From the NCBI GenBank assembly GCA_910578345.1, contig CAJTRA010000011.1, positions 57,803 through 121,802 on the forward strand: a DNA stretch of 64,000 nt. Reading direction: 5' to 3'. The DNA is from an uncultured Lachnospiraceae bacterium. GTDB taxonomy: Bacteria > Bacillota > Clostridia > Lachnospirales > Lachnospiraceae. Positions 43,639 through 52,139 of this stretch are shown here, piece by piece. Within the stretch, counting starts at the first letter, position 1; the number at the start of each line of letters is the position of its first letter. The notes under the pieces were generated by a model. That model was not told the DNA's origin and searched no databases. It saw only the letters and a list, made by a program, of their open reading frames with translations. The position numbers and the translations under genes are program-made.

Positions 43639-44481
43639 TTATTTCTTGGAATAGTCAAAGAAGCCAATGCCTGTCTTTCTGCCAAGCTTCTTCTCCTCTA
43701 CCATCTTCTTCAGAAGCGGCTGTGGAGCATACTTCTCATCCTTCGTCTCATTGTACAGCACTTCCATGATTGCAAGGCAGATATCTAAGCCGATCAGATC
43801 GCCTAAGTGCAGCGGCCCCATTGGATGGGATGCGCCAAGCTGCATAGCCACGTCGATATCTTCTGCGGATGCGGTGCCGGCATCCAGAACGCCGATCGCC
43901 TCGTTTACCATCGGGATCAGGATTCTGTTTACAACGAAACCAGGAGCTTCCTTCACCTGTACCGGAGTCTTGCCGATCTGTGTCGCGATGGCCGTGATCT
44001 TGTCAACCATATCCTGAGGGGTGTTCTCGCCTCTGATCACCTCTACCAGTTTCATCCTGTCAGCCGGATTAAAGAAATGCATACCGATCATCGGTCTGTC
44101 TAAGCCTTCTCCGATCTTGGTGATGGAAAGAGAAGAGGTATTACTTGCGAACATACATTCTTTCTTAACAATCCCCATCAGCTCTTTGAAGATCGCCTGC
44201 TTGATCTCCATCTTCTCCAGAGCCACTTCAACGATCAGATCACAGTCTGTACAGATACCGTTCAGGCCTGTGGTGATCTTACCCATAACCTCGTCTGCTT
44301 TCTCCTGCGTGATCTTCTCTTTGCTTACCAGGAAGTTCATGTTCTTCTGGATCTTCGCCTTGCCGCCCTCAGCGTACTCTTCCTTGATATCGCAGAGACA
44401 AACTTCGTAGCCGTCTGTCATAGCGAATGCCTGTGCAATACCGGAACCCATGGTTCCCGCACCGATAATACCTACTTTCAT
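43639..44481 (-). CDS. hbd: 3-hydroxybutyryl-CoA dehydrogenase
   Basis: A 280-aa NAD(P)-dependent enzyme reducing acetoacetyl-CoA to 3-hydroxybutyryl-CoA. The Rossmann motif is VGIIGAGTMGSGIAQAFA, the catalytic histidine is in MIGMHFFNPADRM, and its glutamate partner follows in LVEVIRGENT; the C-terminal helical domain has GFVVNRILIPMVNEA. GGAGG precedes the ATG. It lies between crt and bcd. Confidence 0.97.
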   Translation of the reverse strand: MKVGIIGAGTMGSGIAQAFAMTDGYEVCLCDIKEEYAEGGKAKIQKNMNFLVSKEKITQEKADEVMGKITTGLNGICTDCDLIVEVALEKMEIKQAIFKELMGIVKKECMFASNTSSLSITKIGEGLDRPMIGMHFFNPADRMKLVEVIRGENTPQDMVDKITAIATQIGKTPVQVKEAPGFVVNRILIPMVNEAIGVLDAGTASAEDIDVAMQLGASHPMGPLHLGDLIGLDICLAIMEVLYNETKDEKYAPQPLLKKMVEEKKLGRKTGIGFFDYSKK

Positions 44482-44551
44482 CGTGCATGTCCTCCTTAAA
44501 TATGTGTTATGTTTACAGCCCAGCCGCTTCTGCCAAATCTGAGCTTTTCCT

Positions 44552-45337
44552 CTAGCAGTTTTTGAACGGCTCTTTCACTTTCTCCTTATTCTTATCCAGG
44601 AAAAACGCCATACCGTACTTCTGGTCTTCCGTCTCGAAGCAGTCGCCAAACAGTTTCTCCTCGATCACGATCGCTTCGTCCATGCAGACTTCCAGACCGT
44701 CATTGATCGCTTTCTTGCAGTTGCGGACAGCAATCGGGGCATTCTTCGCGATACCTGCTGCCATCTTCTCCGCCGCCGCCATCAGCTCTTCCTGCGGATA
44801 TACTGCGTTTACAAGCCCAATCCGAAGCGCCTCGTCCGCCTTGATATTTCTTGCGGTATAGATCATCTGCTTCGCCATGCCGGGTCCCACGATTCTTGCC
44901 AGTCTCTGCGTGCCGCCGAAGCCCGGTGTAATGCCAAGGCCTACTTCTGGCTGTCCGAAGACTGCATTGTCGGAACAGATTCTGATATCACAGCTCATGG
45001 AGATCTCACAGCCGCCGCCCAGTGCAAAACCATTCACGGCCGCGATCACAGGGATCGGGAAAGTCTCCAGCTTACGGAACACATCGTTCCCTTTCTTGCC
45101 GAACGCTTCGCCCTCCGCCTTGGTCAGAGTGCTCATCTCACCGATATCAGCGCCTGCCACGAAAGATTTCTGACCTGCGCCTGTCAGGATTAGGCATCTC
45201 ACTGCGTCAAGATCCACGCTGTCCAGAGTCTTGTCCAGCTCTTCCAGTACTGTGGAGTTCAGGGCATTGAGCGCTTTCTCACGATTGATTGTAATGACGC
45301 CGACCTGTCCTTTTACTTCATATAATACAAATTCCAT
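44552..45337 (-). CDS. crt: 3-hydroxybutyryl-CoA dehydratase (crotonase)
   Basis: A 261-aa enoyl-CoA hydratase-family enzyme making crotonyl-CoA. The oxyanion-hole segments are KSFVAGADIGEMSTL and GFALGGGCEISMSCDIR; the catalytic glutamates lie in GGGCE and the QPEVGLGITPGFGGTQ loop. Size and motifs match clostridial Crt. AAGGAG precedes the ATG. It follows thl by about 37 bp. Confidence 0.97.
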   Translation of the reverse strand: MEFVLYEVKGQVGVITINREKALNALNSTVLEELDKTLDSVDLDAVRCLILTGAGQKSFVAGADIGEMSTLTKAEGEAFGKKGNDVFRKLETFPIPVIAAVNGFALGGGCEISMSCDIRICSDNAVFGQPEVGLGITPGFGGTQRLARIVGPGMAKQMIYTARNIKADEALRIGLVNAVYPQEELMAAAEKMAAGIAKNAPIAVRNCKKAINDGLEVCMDEAIVIEEKLFGDCFETEDQKYGMAFFLDKNKEKVKEPFKNC

Positions 45338-45374
45338 TGATCTGTCTCCTTATTCAATAAAAGTTCTTCTCCTG

Positions 45375-46556
45375 TTAGTCTCTCTCAACAATCGTAGCGC
45401 ATCCCATACCGCCGCCGATACACAGCGTTGCAAGACCCTTCTTCGCATCTTTCGCTTCCATCTCATGCAGCAGTGTTACAAGAATACGGCATCCGGAAGC
45501 TCCTACCGGATGTCCCAGTGCGATCGCACCGCCGTTAGGGTTGAGCTGCTTATCAACATCGATACCCAGTTCCTTACCAACTGCCACGGACTGTGCGGCA
45601 AACGCCTCGTTCGCTTCGATGATATCGAAATCTTCGATCTTATAGCCTGTCTTGGCCATAACCTTCTTCGTAGCCGGAACAGGACCGATCCCCATGATTT
45701 CCGGTCTGCAGCCTGCCAAAGCGCCGCCAACAAAAGTAGCCATCGGCTTAACGCCCAGCTCTTTCGCTTTCTCTTCACTCATCACAACAATCGCCGCCGC
45801 TCCGTCATTGATACCGGAAGCATTACCTGCTGTAACGAATCCATTCGGATTGATCGGGCGAAGCTTCTGAAGTCCTTCAATCGTAGATCCGGCTCTCGGT
45901 CCCTCGTCCACCTTGAACTCTACCATTTCTTTCTTCTTCTTGACCATAACGGGTACGATCTCTTTGTCAAAAGCGCCGCTCTTCTGTGCCGCTTCTGCCT
46001 TAAGCTGGCTCTTAAGCGCGAACTCATCCAGCTCTTCGCGTGTCAGTCCCCACTCTTCACAGATATTATCTGCCGTCTTGATCATATGATAGTTATTGAA
46101 AGCATCCCACAGTGCGTCGTTCACCATGGTATCTACCAGTGTACCGTTGTTCATTCTGTAACCGTAACGTCCCTGAGGAACAGCGTAAGGCGCCATGGAC
46201 ATATTCTCCATACCACCTGCAACGACGATGTCTGCGTCGCCTGCCTGGATCATCTGCGCTGCCATGTTGACACAGTTTAAGCCGGAACCACATACAACGT
46301 TGATCGTTACAGCCGGAACCTCATTGGGAAGACCTGCCTTAATGGAAGCCTGACGTGCAACGTTCTGACCCTGTCCCGCCTGGATTACACAACCCATATA
46401 TACGTGATCGACCTGATCAGCAGCAACCCCTGCTCTGTTCAATGCTTCCTTGATTACGATTGCGCCAAGCTCTGCTACCGGAGTCGTGCTGAGACCACCA
46501 CCCATAGTGCCGATAGCTGTACGGCAGGCACCCGCCAAAACAACTTTTTTTGCCAT
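45375..46556 (-). CDS. thl: Acetyl-CoA C-acetyltransferase (thiolase)
   Basis: A 393-aa biosynthetic thiolase condensing two acetyl-CoA to acetoacetyl-CoA. The acyl-carrying cysteine is in NVVCGSGLNCVNMA, the histidine in NPNGGAIALGHPVGASG, and the second catalytic cysteine in CIGGGMGCATIVE. The start at 46556 (MAKKVVLAG) is chosen because GGAGGAG lies just before it, inside a slightly longer frame. It is the first gene of thl-crt-hbd-bcd-etfB-etfA. Confidence 0.97.
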   Translation of the reverse strand: MAKKVVLAGACRTAIGTMGGGLSTTPVAELGAIVIKEALNRAGVAADQVDHVYMGCVIQAGQGQNVARQASIKAGLPNEVPAVTINVVCGSGLNCVNMAAQMIQAGDADIVVAGGMENMSMAPYAVPQGRYGYRMNNGTLVDTMVNDALWDAFNNYHMIKTADNICEEWGLTREELDEFALKSQLKAEAAQKSGAFDKEIVPVMVKKKKEMVEFKVDEGPRAGSTIEGLQKLRPINPNGFVTAGNASGINDGAAAIVVMSEEKAKELGVKPMATFVGGALAGCRPEIMGIGPVPATKKVMAKTGYKIEDFDIIEANEAFAAQSVAVGKELGIDVDKQLNPNGGAIALGHPVGASGCRILVTLLHEMEAKDAKKGLATLCIGGGMGCATIVERD

Positions 46557-46649
46557 CTTTTTCTCCTCCATCTTGGTATTTTTGTTAAATAAAACTTCAC
46601 ATTACAAGATTGACAACGATTGTTATTTTTTTATCATTGTCTGCTGCCA

Positions 46650-47786
46650 TTATTGTATCATAGGGGTATCCTTTTTGCAATGCTTTTCTACCTCCGGATC
46701 CTGCATCTCCTGCACGCGGCGCCATTCCCGTGTATCCCCCACCTTAGCCGCTTCGCTGCGGTTGCGGTAAAGGAATTTCGTAAGCTCATAGCAGTCGATC
46801 CAGATCTCGTTATTCCCCTCTTTCTGGGACTCATCGAAGATCAACTGCAGACCCCAGTGCAAATGCACCGTCTTGATGTTGTTCACATTCTCTTTCGTGC
46901 TGTAGCCGGTATGCCCCATATACCCGATCACATCCCCGGCCGTAACCACATCCCCCTGTGCAAGTCCCTCCGCGTAAGGGTAGTTCTGCCGCAGATGCGC
47001 ATAATAATAGTATCGTTTTCCGTCAAAGCTGCGGATGCCGATGCGCCAGCCGCCGTACTGGTTCCAGCCCAGGGCCTCCACCACGCCGGACTCGATCGCG
47101 ATGATCGGGCTGCCGATCTGGCCCATCATGTCATGTCCCAGATGGGGTCTGGAATAACCGTAGCTTCTGGACGACCCGAAGTCATCGTAGTGGCTGTAGT
47201 CAAACCCTTTTGCAATGGGGGAAAAGGCTTTCAGCCCATAATACCGGTTCCATTTTCCATTCTCCATAAGAGAAAACTCCCCCACCATTCCAGAGAGTAC
47301 CGCCGAATAAGCTTCCAGATAATAATCATAATACTCCATTTCCTCTGTCAGCTCCTCCATTGTAGTCTCACCGCCACGCAGCTTCTCCCCCGCGGCCGTG
47401 ATCTCCCGCACGCTGTTCTTATCAAACTTACCGCCGTGCTTGGCTCCCACGTAAGCTAACAGCTCAATCCAGTGCAAAGGCACCTCTTCCTGACAGGAAG
47501 CCACATCCAGATCATACGCGGCCGCCATTGCCTCACAGGTGGCGTGAAACTCCACCCACTTTATATAGCTGCCTGCGGCAGATACCTCTACCGCCTCTCC
47601 TACATCCGATGTCCAACCGTCTTCCTCTGCTGCATTATACCCGGCTTTCTCTTTTGTTACCTCTTTCAGTTCCCGGCAAAGCGCCGCACATACAAATGCC
47701 AGCAGCAGAATAAGCTCTGCCCTGATGATCCACTTGTCTCTGCCTTTCCACCGGTTATCCCTGCCTCTGCCGCTATTCCTTTTCAT
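46650..47786 (-). CDS. Membrane-anchored M23 family metallopeptidase
   Basis: A 378-aa cell-wall peptidase. One N-terminal transmembrane helix (about residues 22-38) is followed by a helical stalk and a C-terminal LytM/M23 domain. The zinc ligands are visible: SRPHLGHDMMG (His and Asp of HxxxD) and TVHLHWGLQ (HxH); VTAGDVIGYMGHTGYSTKEN is typical of the fold. The domain is complete and so probably active, unlike degenerate SpoIIQ-type members. It may cleave peptidoglycan cross-bridges during growth or sporulation. It is upstream of the butyrate operon, whose promoter lies in its 3' end. Confidence 0.92.
   Translation of the reverse strand: MKRNSGRGRDNRWKGRDKWIIRAELILLLAFVCAALCRELKEVTKEKAGYNAAEEDGWTSDVGEAVEVSAAGSYIKWVEFHATCEAMAAAYDLDVASCQEEVPLHWIELLAYVGAKHGGKFDKNSVREITAAGEKLRGGETTMEELTEEMEYYDYYLEAYSAVLSGMVGEFSLMENGKWNRYYGLKAFSPIAKGFDYSHYDDFGSSRSYGYSRPHLGHDMMGQIGSPIIAIESGVVEALGWNQYGGWRIGIRSFDGKRYYYYAHLRQNYPYAEGLAQGDVVTAGDVIGYMGHTGYSTKENVNNIKTVHLHWGLQLIFDESQKEGNNEIWIDCYELTKFLYRNRSEAAKVGDTREWRRVQEMQDPEVEKHCKKDTPMIQ
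46652..46680 (-). promoter_or_regulatory. Candidate promoter of the butyrate operon, inside the end of the M23 gene
   Basis: Minus-strand -35 TTGCAA (46680-46675), 17-bp spacer, -10 TACAAT (46657-46652). The hexamers overlap the last ten codons of the M23 gene; the leader would be about 90 nt. A small ACAA-TCG-TTGT inverted repeat lies in the leader. I did not find a convincing full Rex site. Confidence 0.5.
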
Positions 47787-47818
47787 CCCTGCACCCCCAT
47801 GCCTGCCCGGTCTGCAGC

Positions 47819-47848
47819 TTCAGACGCAGACCCAAATTTGCGTCTGAA
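47819..47848. repeat. Inverted repeat in the M23 gene leader
   Basis: TTCAGACGCA (47819-47828) and TGCGTCTGAA (47839-47848) are perfect ten-base arms with a ten-base loop; a third TTCAGAC follows at about 47853. It would form a hairpin in the 5' leader of the M23 transcript, about 35 bp before the ATG. No T run. Confidence 0.6.
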
Positions 47849-47957
47849 CTTATTCAGACGGTGAAGCTGTCTTCCCCGTATACACCTTTCCCTGCCGCTC
47901 CCGTTTCATCTGTCAAACGACTTCACACAACAGAGAACTTTTACGGTTATGTATATG

Positions 47958-47990
47958 AAAAATCCCCGCAGGTTATGTCAGCCCGCGGGG
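47958..47990 (-). terminator. Intrinsic terminator after the glycosyltransferase gene
   Basis: Minus-strand CCCCGC (47990-47985) and GCGGGG (47969-47964) form a GC-only stem, followed by ATTTTT (47963-47958). It lies 27 bp after the stop of the GT2-GtrA gene. Confidence 0.75.
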
Positions 47991-48016
47991 TTACACTTGT
48001 GATTATGCATTTCTTA

Positions 48017-49111
48017 CTATCTCGGCACTTCTCTCTTATGGTAAACAAATTCACGCTGGAAAAGGAAACTCACAAAGAACAGGAAGACATCCACCGGCAT
48101 CTTAACCATAACTTCCATACCGCCAAACAGGCCATGCAGGCCATTGACCAGCACGGCACTGCACATCATCTGACAGACTGCCAACAGAAAATATTTGACT
48201 GCCGTGACCGCTATCTTCTCCTGACTCTGAAATACCACCTTATAATTTATAAGGAAATTATAAACCGCTGAAATGATACGCGCAAATACCGTCGCCATGA
48301 TAATGTACGGTACACCGCCAAACTTACCATCCGCTCCATAGAATACGGTGCAGAACAGATGAAAGAGCAGCAGATCCACTACGCTGGAAGAGAGCGACGA
48401 AAAGAGAAACTTTCCAAACACCAGATAGATCCTCAGAGAATCCTTGATCGGATTGAAGTGGCTGGTCCTGTTCTCCTCTATATAGATCGTCTTCACCGGT
48501 ACTTCCAGAATCGGAACACTCAGATTCTTCGTCTCAATGAGCATATTTGTCTCATACTCGAAGCGCTCGCCCTTCACTTCCATCAGCTTTTCCATAAAGA
48601 AGACAGGAATGGCGCGAAGCCCTGTCTGTGTGTCCGAGACGGACAATCCCAGCAGATACCGAAACACCTGTCTGGTACACTTATTGCCAAAAGAAGAACG
48701 CGCAGGTACATCCGGCCCGTCAAACTCCCGGCATCCCAGGATCAGGCTCTTCGGATTCTCCCATAATTTCCGCATACAAGCCAGGATATCTGTCGGCGTA
48801 TGCTGCCCGTCGGAATCTGCTGTCACACAGCCTGGTATGCCGCTCTCTTCCCCGCCATAGGTGAGCAGGCAATGGTTGAAAGCGGTCTTGAGCGCCCTTC
48901 CCTTGCCCAGATTGACTGCATGACGCAGCACTTCGCAGTTTCCAAATGCCTCTGCCCGGTCAAAAAAGGATGCATACGGTTCCCCACTGCCGTCATCCAC
49001 CACGACCACATGCCTGATCCCCGCCTCCTGCAGCGCCTTAAGAAGCGTTATTAACTTTTCATCCGGCTCATAAGACGGAATAATCACCGGTATCTCATCA
49101 TAAGACGGCAT
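48017..49111 (-). CDS. Family 2 glycosyltransferase fused to a GtrA-like membrane domain
   Basis: A 364-aa protein. Residues 1-225 are a GT-A fold like dolichol/undecaprenyl-phosphate sugar transferases: PVIIPSYEPDEKLI, VVVVDDGSGEPY, the DxD-type TADSDGQHTP, and GCREFDGPDVPARSSFGNK. Residues 235-364 hold four helices of the GtrA family (LFSSLSSSVVDLLLFHLFC to YNFLINYKVVFQS and beyond), thought to flip the lipid-linked sugar. One chain could thus make and translocate an undecaprenyl-phosphate sugar. It follows the large membrane protein gene and may serve it. Confidence 0.92.
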   Translation of the reverse strand: MPSYDEIPVIIPSYEPDEKLITLLKALQEAGIRHVVVVDDGSGEPYASFFDRAEAFGNCEVLRHAVNLGKGRALKTAFNHCLLTYGGEESGIPGCVTADSDGQHTPTDILACMRKLWENPKSLILGCREFDGPDVPARSSFGNKCTRQVFRYLLGLSVSDTQTGLRAIPVFFMEKLMEVKGERFEYETNMLIETKNLSVPILEVPVKTIYIEENRTSHFNPIKDSLRIYLVFGKFLFSSLSSSVVDLLLFHLFCTVFYGADGKFGGVPYIIMATVFARIISAVYNFLINYKVVFQSQEKIAVTAVKYFLLAVCQMMCSAVLVNGLHGLFGGMEVMVKMPVDVFLFFVSFLFQREFVYHKREVPR

Positions 49112-49176
49112 GTCCTGTCCCTCTCTATCTTTCTTTATGATCCGGGCAGTCTCATCGGCCCCGATCCACTGCCCTG

Positions 49177-51123
49177 TCAGAGACCGTTTCCTGTCAGCGC
49201 CTGCTGCCCGTCCAGGCGTTCTAACCGCAATGTCCCGTCCTCTTCCACAAGACGGTATAACACACCACAGCTAAACTCCCCCGCATCCGTGATTGCATCA
49301 AAGACAGTGCCCACGTCCGCATCGGTTTCTTCCGCGTAGAGATAACCGGCATGAGAAGCCCTGATCTCCTGTATCATCCAGTCTGTGGACGCATCGTCCA
49401 GATTTACGCTCCGATATACCACAGAAACCGGTGAAACCTCATATGCCAAATAGCTGTTGTTCACCCAGCGGGGCGCATCCCCTCTTCTGATATAACACAC
49501 CCGCGCACTGCTGTCGGTTCCCAGGACCTGTACCGTCTCCAGAAACTTTGTCTCATCTTCCCCGATCATATCCGCCCGCTCCTGCAGCCGCACCTCCACA
49601 TCTGCAAGATAACCGACCAGACCATGATACCCAACATGATAACCGGCTGTCAATGCCACAAACAGAATAAAGCACAGATAGGTCCCATAGTTCTTCACAA
49701 GAGCAGGCATTCTTTCCTTTTCAAAGAAACGTCCGCCATGCTCCAGCCAGATCCCCGACAGAAAGATGATCGTGCCAATCGTAAAAGGCGCCCCGTAGCG
49801 CTCGATCGAGGAGATCATGCCCGACGGCTCTAAGTACTGCGTCTCTGTGGCAAAGATCGTGATATGCGCCAGAAAGATAACACCGTAAAACACGGCCCCG
49901 CTGACCACACTAAACCATAAGACTATTTTTCCCGTCTTCGTCGGAATTATCTGCGCCTTATCAAAAAGAACCACAACCAGGCAGACGCAAAGATAAAGCA
50001 ATAGAGGGGTCAGATCGACTGCAATGCTTCTCTCCTTGTGCAGTGGAAATCCTGCAAAAGCTTTCATAAAGGCGCTGGCAAATTCTCTCGTATAACCGGA
50101 AATCCCGTATTCATCCGTGGTCATGTACTTGACCGCCGTGGATGTCGTCTTCGTAATCCGCCGCATCAACAGGCAGAAGAGCATCCAGCTGCCGCCTGCA
50201 AAAAGCGGCGCTGCCGCCACCAAGACAGCCTTTCCTGCCGCCGCGCGCTTTCTGGACTCCTGCCATGTGCTGCATCTGTACAGTACAAGAAATACCAGCC
50301 CAAACAGCGCCCAAACAAATCCAATTGATTTGACTAACACCAGCACGCCTAAGTAGAGCGCCAGCCTTCCATAATAAAACAGCTCCCTCTTCCCTTCCCT
50401 GTCTGTCGCCGCCAGCAGAAATCCTCCGTAGATACATGCCATCGTCAGATCTGCACAGAATCCTTCATATCCATACACCTCAGCGATACTTGGAAGAAAC
50501 CACAATGCCGCCGCCAGCGGGACAAGCACCAGCGGATTTTTTCCCTTGAGCTTTCGCAGCAGCGGAAAAAGAAATGCCAGATTCATTGTATAATAGCCGA
50601 CAAACGCAAGTCCCTCCCGGAACATTCGGGGATCCAAATGCAGGAACCACCATTTGATCAGTTGTCCGCCCGGCGGATAATCTCCAAACTCCGGCGCAGC
50701 ATTCGCATATTTGCCTGCAAATCCATCCAGATAGTACAGCGATTTCACATCTGTCGCCCAGAAATTAATGTCGTCCCACCAGGTTACAACTTTGCCTGAC
50801 GTGCACAACACAACCACAAGCAGCAGGAAAACCGCCGTCACGAAAGACGGCTCCGTCATTTTATCAAGACACATCCTTCGTATTCTCTGGCGTTCCTCCC
50901 GCTTCCTGCCCAAAACCACCACGACAGATCCCCCGATTGTCATACCGGCGATCTGGTCGATCCACGACAAGTGATGCACCATTGCCAGCCCGTACAACAC
51001 AAACACCAGCATACAGAGAAATACGGGCATCGCCTCCGTCAGACTCACCTGAAAATAACCGGCCAGCCAGAGCATGCAGACAAGTGCAAAACAGATATGT
51101 AAGATTCCAACAAAACTAAGCAT
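49177..51123 (-). CDS. Large polytopic membrane protein, GT-C glycosyltransferase-like
   Basis: A 648-aa protein with about 12 hydrophobic segments in the first 480 residues and a soluble C-terminal domain of about 150. An early external loop has WWDDINFWATDVKSLYYLDG, with acidic residues in the place where GT-C enzymes keep their catalytic Asp, followed by FGDYPPGGQLIKWW. No named family was recognised. It is encoded 65 bp upstream of the GT2-GtrA gene. Together they suggest transfer of a lipid-linked sugar onto a cell-surface polymer or protein; this is an inference from layout. Confidence 0.75.
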   Translation of the reverse strand: MLSFVGILHICFALVCMLWLAGYFQVSLTEAMPVFLCMLVFVLYGLAMVHHLSWIDQIAGMTIGGSVVVVLGRKREERQRIRRMCLDKMTEPSFVTAVFLLLVVVLCTSGKVVTWWDDINFWATDVKSLYYLDGFAGKYANAAPEFGDYPPGGQLIKWWFLHLDPRMFREGLAFVGYYTMNLAFLFPLLRKLKGKNPLVLVPLAAALWFLPSIAEVYGYEGFCADLTMACIYGGFLLAATDREGKRELFYYGRLALYLGVLVLVKSIGFVWALFGLVFLVLYRCSTWQESRKRAAAGKAVLVAAAPLFAGGSWMLFCLLMRRITKTTSTAVKYMTTDEYGISGYTREFASAFMKAFAGFPLHKERSIAVDLTPLLLYLCVCLVVVLFDKAQIIPTKTGKIVLWFSVVSGAVFYGVIFLAHITIFATETQYLEPSGMISSIERYGAPFTIGTIIFLSGIWLEHGGRFFEKERMPALVKNYGTYLCFILFVALTAGYHVGYHGLVGYLADVEVRLQERADMIGEDETKFLETVQVLGTDSSARVCYIRRGDAPRWVNNSYLAYEVSPVSVVYRSVNLDDASTDWMIQEIRASHAGYLYAEETDADVGTVFDAITDAGEFSCGVLYRLVEEDGTLRLERLDGQQALTGNGL

Positions 51124-51173
51124 AGATCACCCTCACGCCACAATCGACTCCTTTTTTGTTCCACAAAGTATCA

Positions 51174-51193
51174 CCCTGTCACTTCTGACAGGG
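51174..51193 (-). terminator. Hairpin after hpf, probable weak terminator
   Basis: CCCTGTCA (51174-51181) and TGACAGGG (51186-51193) form a perfect eight-pair stem with a four-base loop, about 30 bp after the hpf stop. The following tract on the minus strand (TGATACTTTGTGG) is poor in T. Confidence 0.5.
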
Positions 51194-51225
51194 CGACCCT
51201 TTCCTCGTATTCCATTTCCAAACCT

Positions 51226-51753
51226 TTAAACTTCCGGCTCTATCAATCCGTAAGTATTGCCTTTGCGCTTATAAACGACGCAGACTTGATCAGTCTCCGC
51301 GTTACAGAATACATAGAAGCTGTGTCCCAGCAGTTCCATCTGCACACAGGCATCTTCCGGATACATCGGCTTGATATCAAACTTCTTGGTCCGAATGATC
51401 TGTACGTCCTCATCATCCATATAATCTTTCTCTATGAACTCCTGACGGAAATACGGCGACGACTGTTTCTTATCGATCAGCTTATTCTTATATTTCTTAA
51501 GCTGTCTCTCGATAATCTCCTCCACCAGATCGATGGACACATACATATCACTGCTGACCTGCTCGGAACGGATGATATTACCTTTCACAGGAATCGTCAC
51601 TTCTATCTTCTGCCTGTCCTTCTCAACGCTCAAGGTAACATGTACTTCCGTTTCCTCCGTAAAATACTTCTTCAGCTTGCCAATCTTGTCCTCCACTGCG
51701 GACCTTAATCCTTCTGTTACTTCAATATTCTTTCCAACAATTATAAATTTCAT
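51226..51753 (-). CDS. hpf: Ribosome hibernation promoting factor, long form
   Basis: A 175-aa protein that binds the 30S subunit in stationary phase and, in its long form, dimerises 70S ribosomes to 100S. The N-terminal RaiA/HPF fold has MKFIIVGKNIEVTEGLRSAV and VHVTLSVEKDRQKIEVTIP. The C-terminal dimerisation domain reads TKKFDIKPMYPEDACVQMEL and GHSFYVFCNAET. The start at 51753 is chosen for GGAAGGG nine bases upstream and match to the family start. Monocistronic, with an extended -10 promoter. Confidence 0.95.
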   Translation of the reverse strand: MKFIIVGKNIEVTEGLRSAVEDKIGKLKKYFTEETEVHVTLSVEKDRQKIEVTIPVKGNIIRSEQVSSDMYVSIDLVEEIIERQLKKYKNKLIDKKQSSPYFRQEFIEKDYMDDEDVQIIRTKKFDIKPMYPEDACVQMELLGHSFYVFCNAETDQVCVVYKRKGNTYGLIEPEV

Positions 51754-51788
51754 ATCACTCATCCCTTCCATTGGATTATTGTATAGTC

Positions 51789-51818
51789 ATTATAGCATAT
51801 TTGCACTACTTGTTGCAA
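51789..51818 (-). promoter_or_regulatory. Predicted promoter of hpf
   Basis: Minus-strand -35 TTGCAA (51818-51813), 18-bp spacer, -10 TATAAT (51794-51789) with a TGC extension, about 36 bp before the hpf start. Confidence 0.65.
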
Positions 51819-51889
51819 CAATTCATGTGATATGTTTTTTCATAACAACTTCACAAAACATCCGTTCTTTCAGTTACCATAACTTCTGC

Positions 51890-51982
51890 TTGTCCACACC
51901 CGGAAAATTCTGTGGATATCGTGGATAACTCGGTGTATAAATATGTTTTTCCCTTGAAATCGAGCTTTTTAGCTGTGGATAT
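51890..51982. promoter_or_regulatory. Cluster of four DnaA-box-like nonamers between hpf and the NlpC/P60 gene
   Basis: TTGTCCACA (plus, 51890-51898), ATATCCACA (minus, 51919-51911), TTATCCACG (minus, 51928-51920) and ATATCCACA (minus, 51982-51974). Each is one base off the TTATCCACA consensus, four within 93 bp of an AT-rich gap of about 385 bp that has no convincing gene. The rest of the gap holds the hpf promoter and the NlpC gene terminator. Confidence 0.5.
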
Positions 51983-52076
51983 CTCCGTTTTTCCTGTCAG
52001 CCGTTTTTCCCGGACCTCCAGGTATTTTGTACAAGATATACAAATCCTTTTGCTCAGCACGCTCAATCAGAGAACC

Positions 52077-52104
52077 AAAAAAGGCGGCCTGTTTCGACCG
52101 CCTT
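52077..52104 (-). terminator. Intrinsic terminator of the NlpC/P60 gene
   Basis: Minus-strand AAGGCGG (52104-52098) and CCGCCTT (52087-52081) pair around a ten-base loop, with six T at 52082-52077. It lies about 35 bp after the stop. Confidence 0.8.
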
Positions 52105-52139
52105 CTGCTTCACACGCTAAATTACTTTCTGATCTGTCA

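Noticed and set aside
46572..46650. Rex operator upstream of thl
   Set aside because: Only one half-site (TTGTTAA) is present; the second half does not match TTAACAA at the required spacing.
51851..52066. 71-codon minus-strand frame in the hpf-NlpC gap
   Set aside because: It has a TTG start without a Shine-Dalgarno and covers the DnaA-box cluster; composition is not protein-like.
51754..52139. The DnaA-box cluster as the chromosomal origin
   Set aside because: No dnaA, dnaN or rpmH gene is present, and the boxes are all imperfect; a titration or regulatory cluster is the most that can be said.
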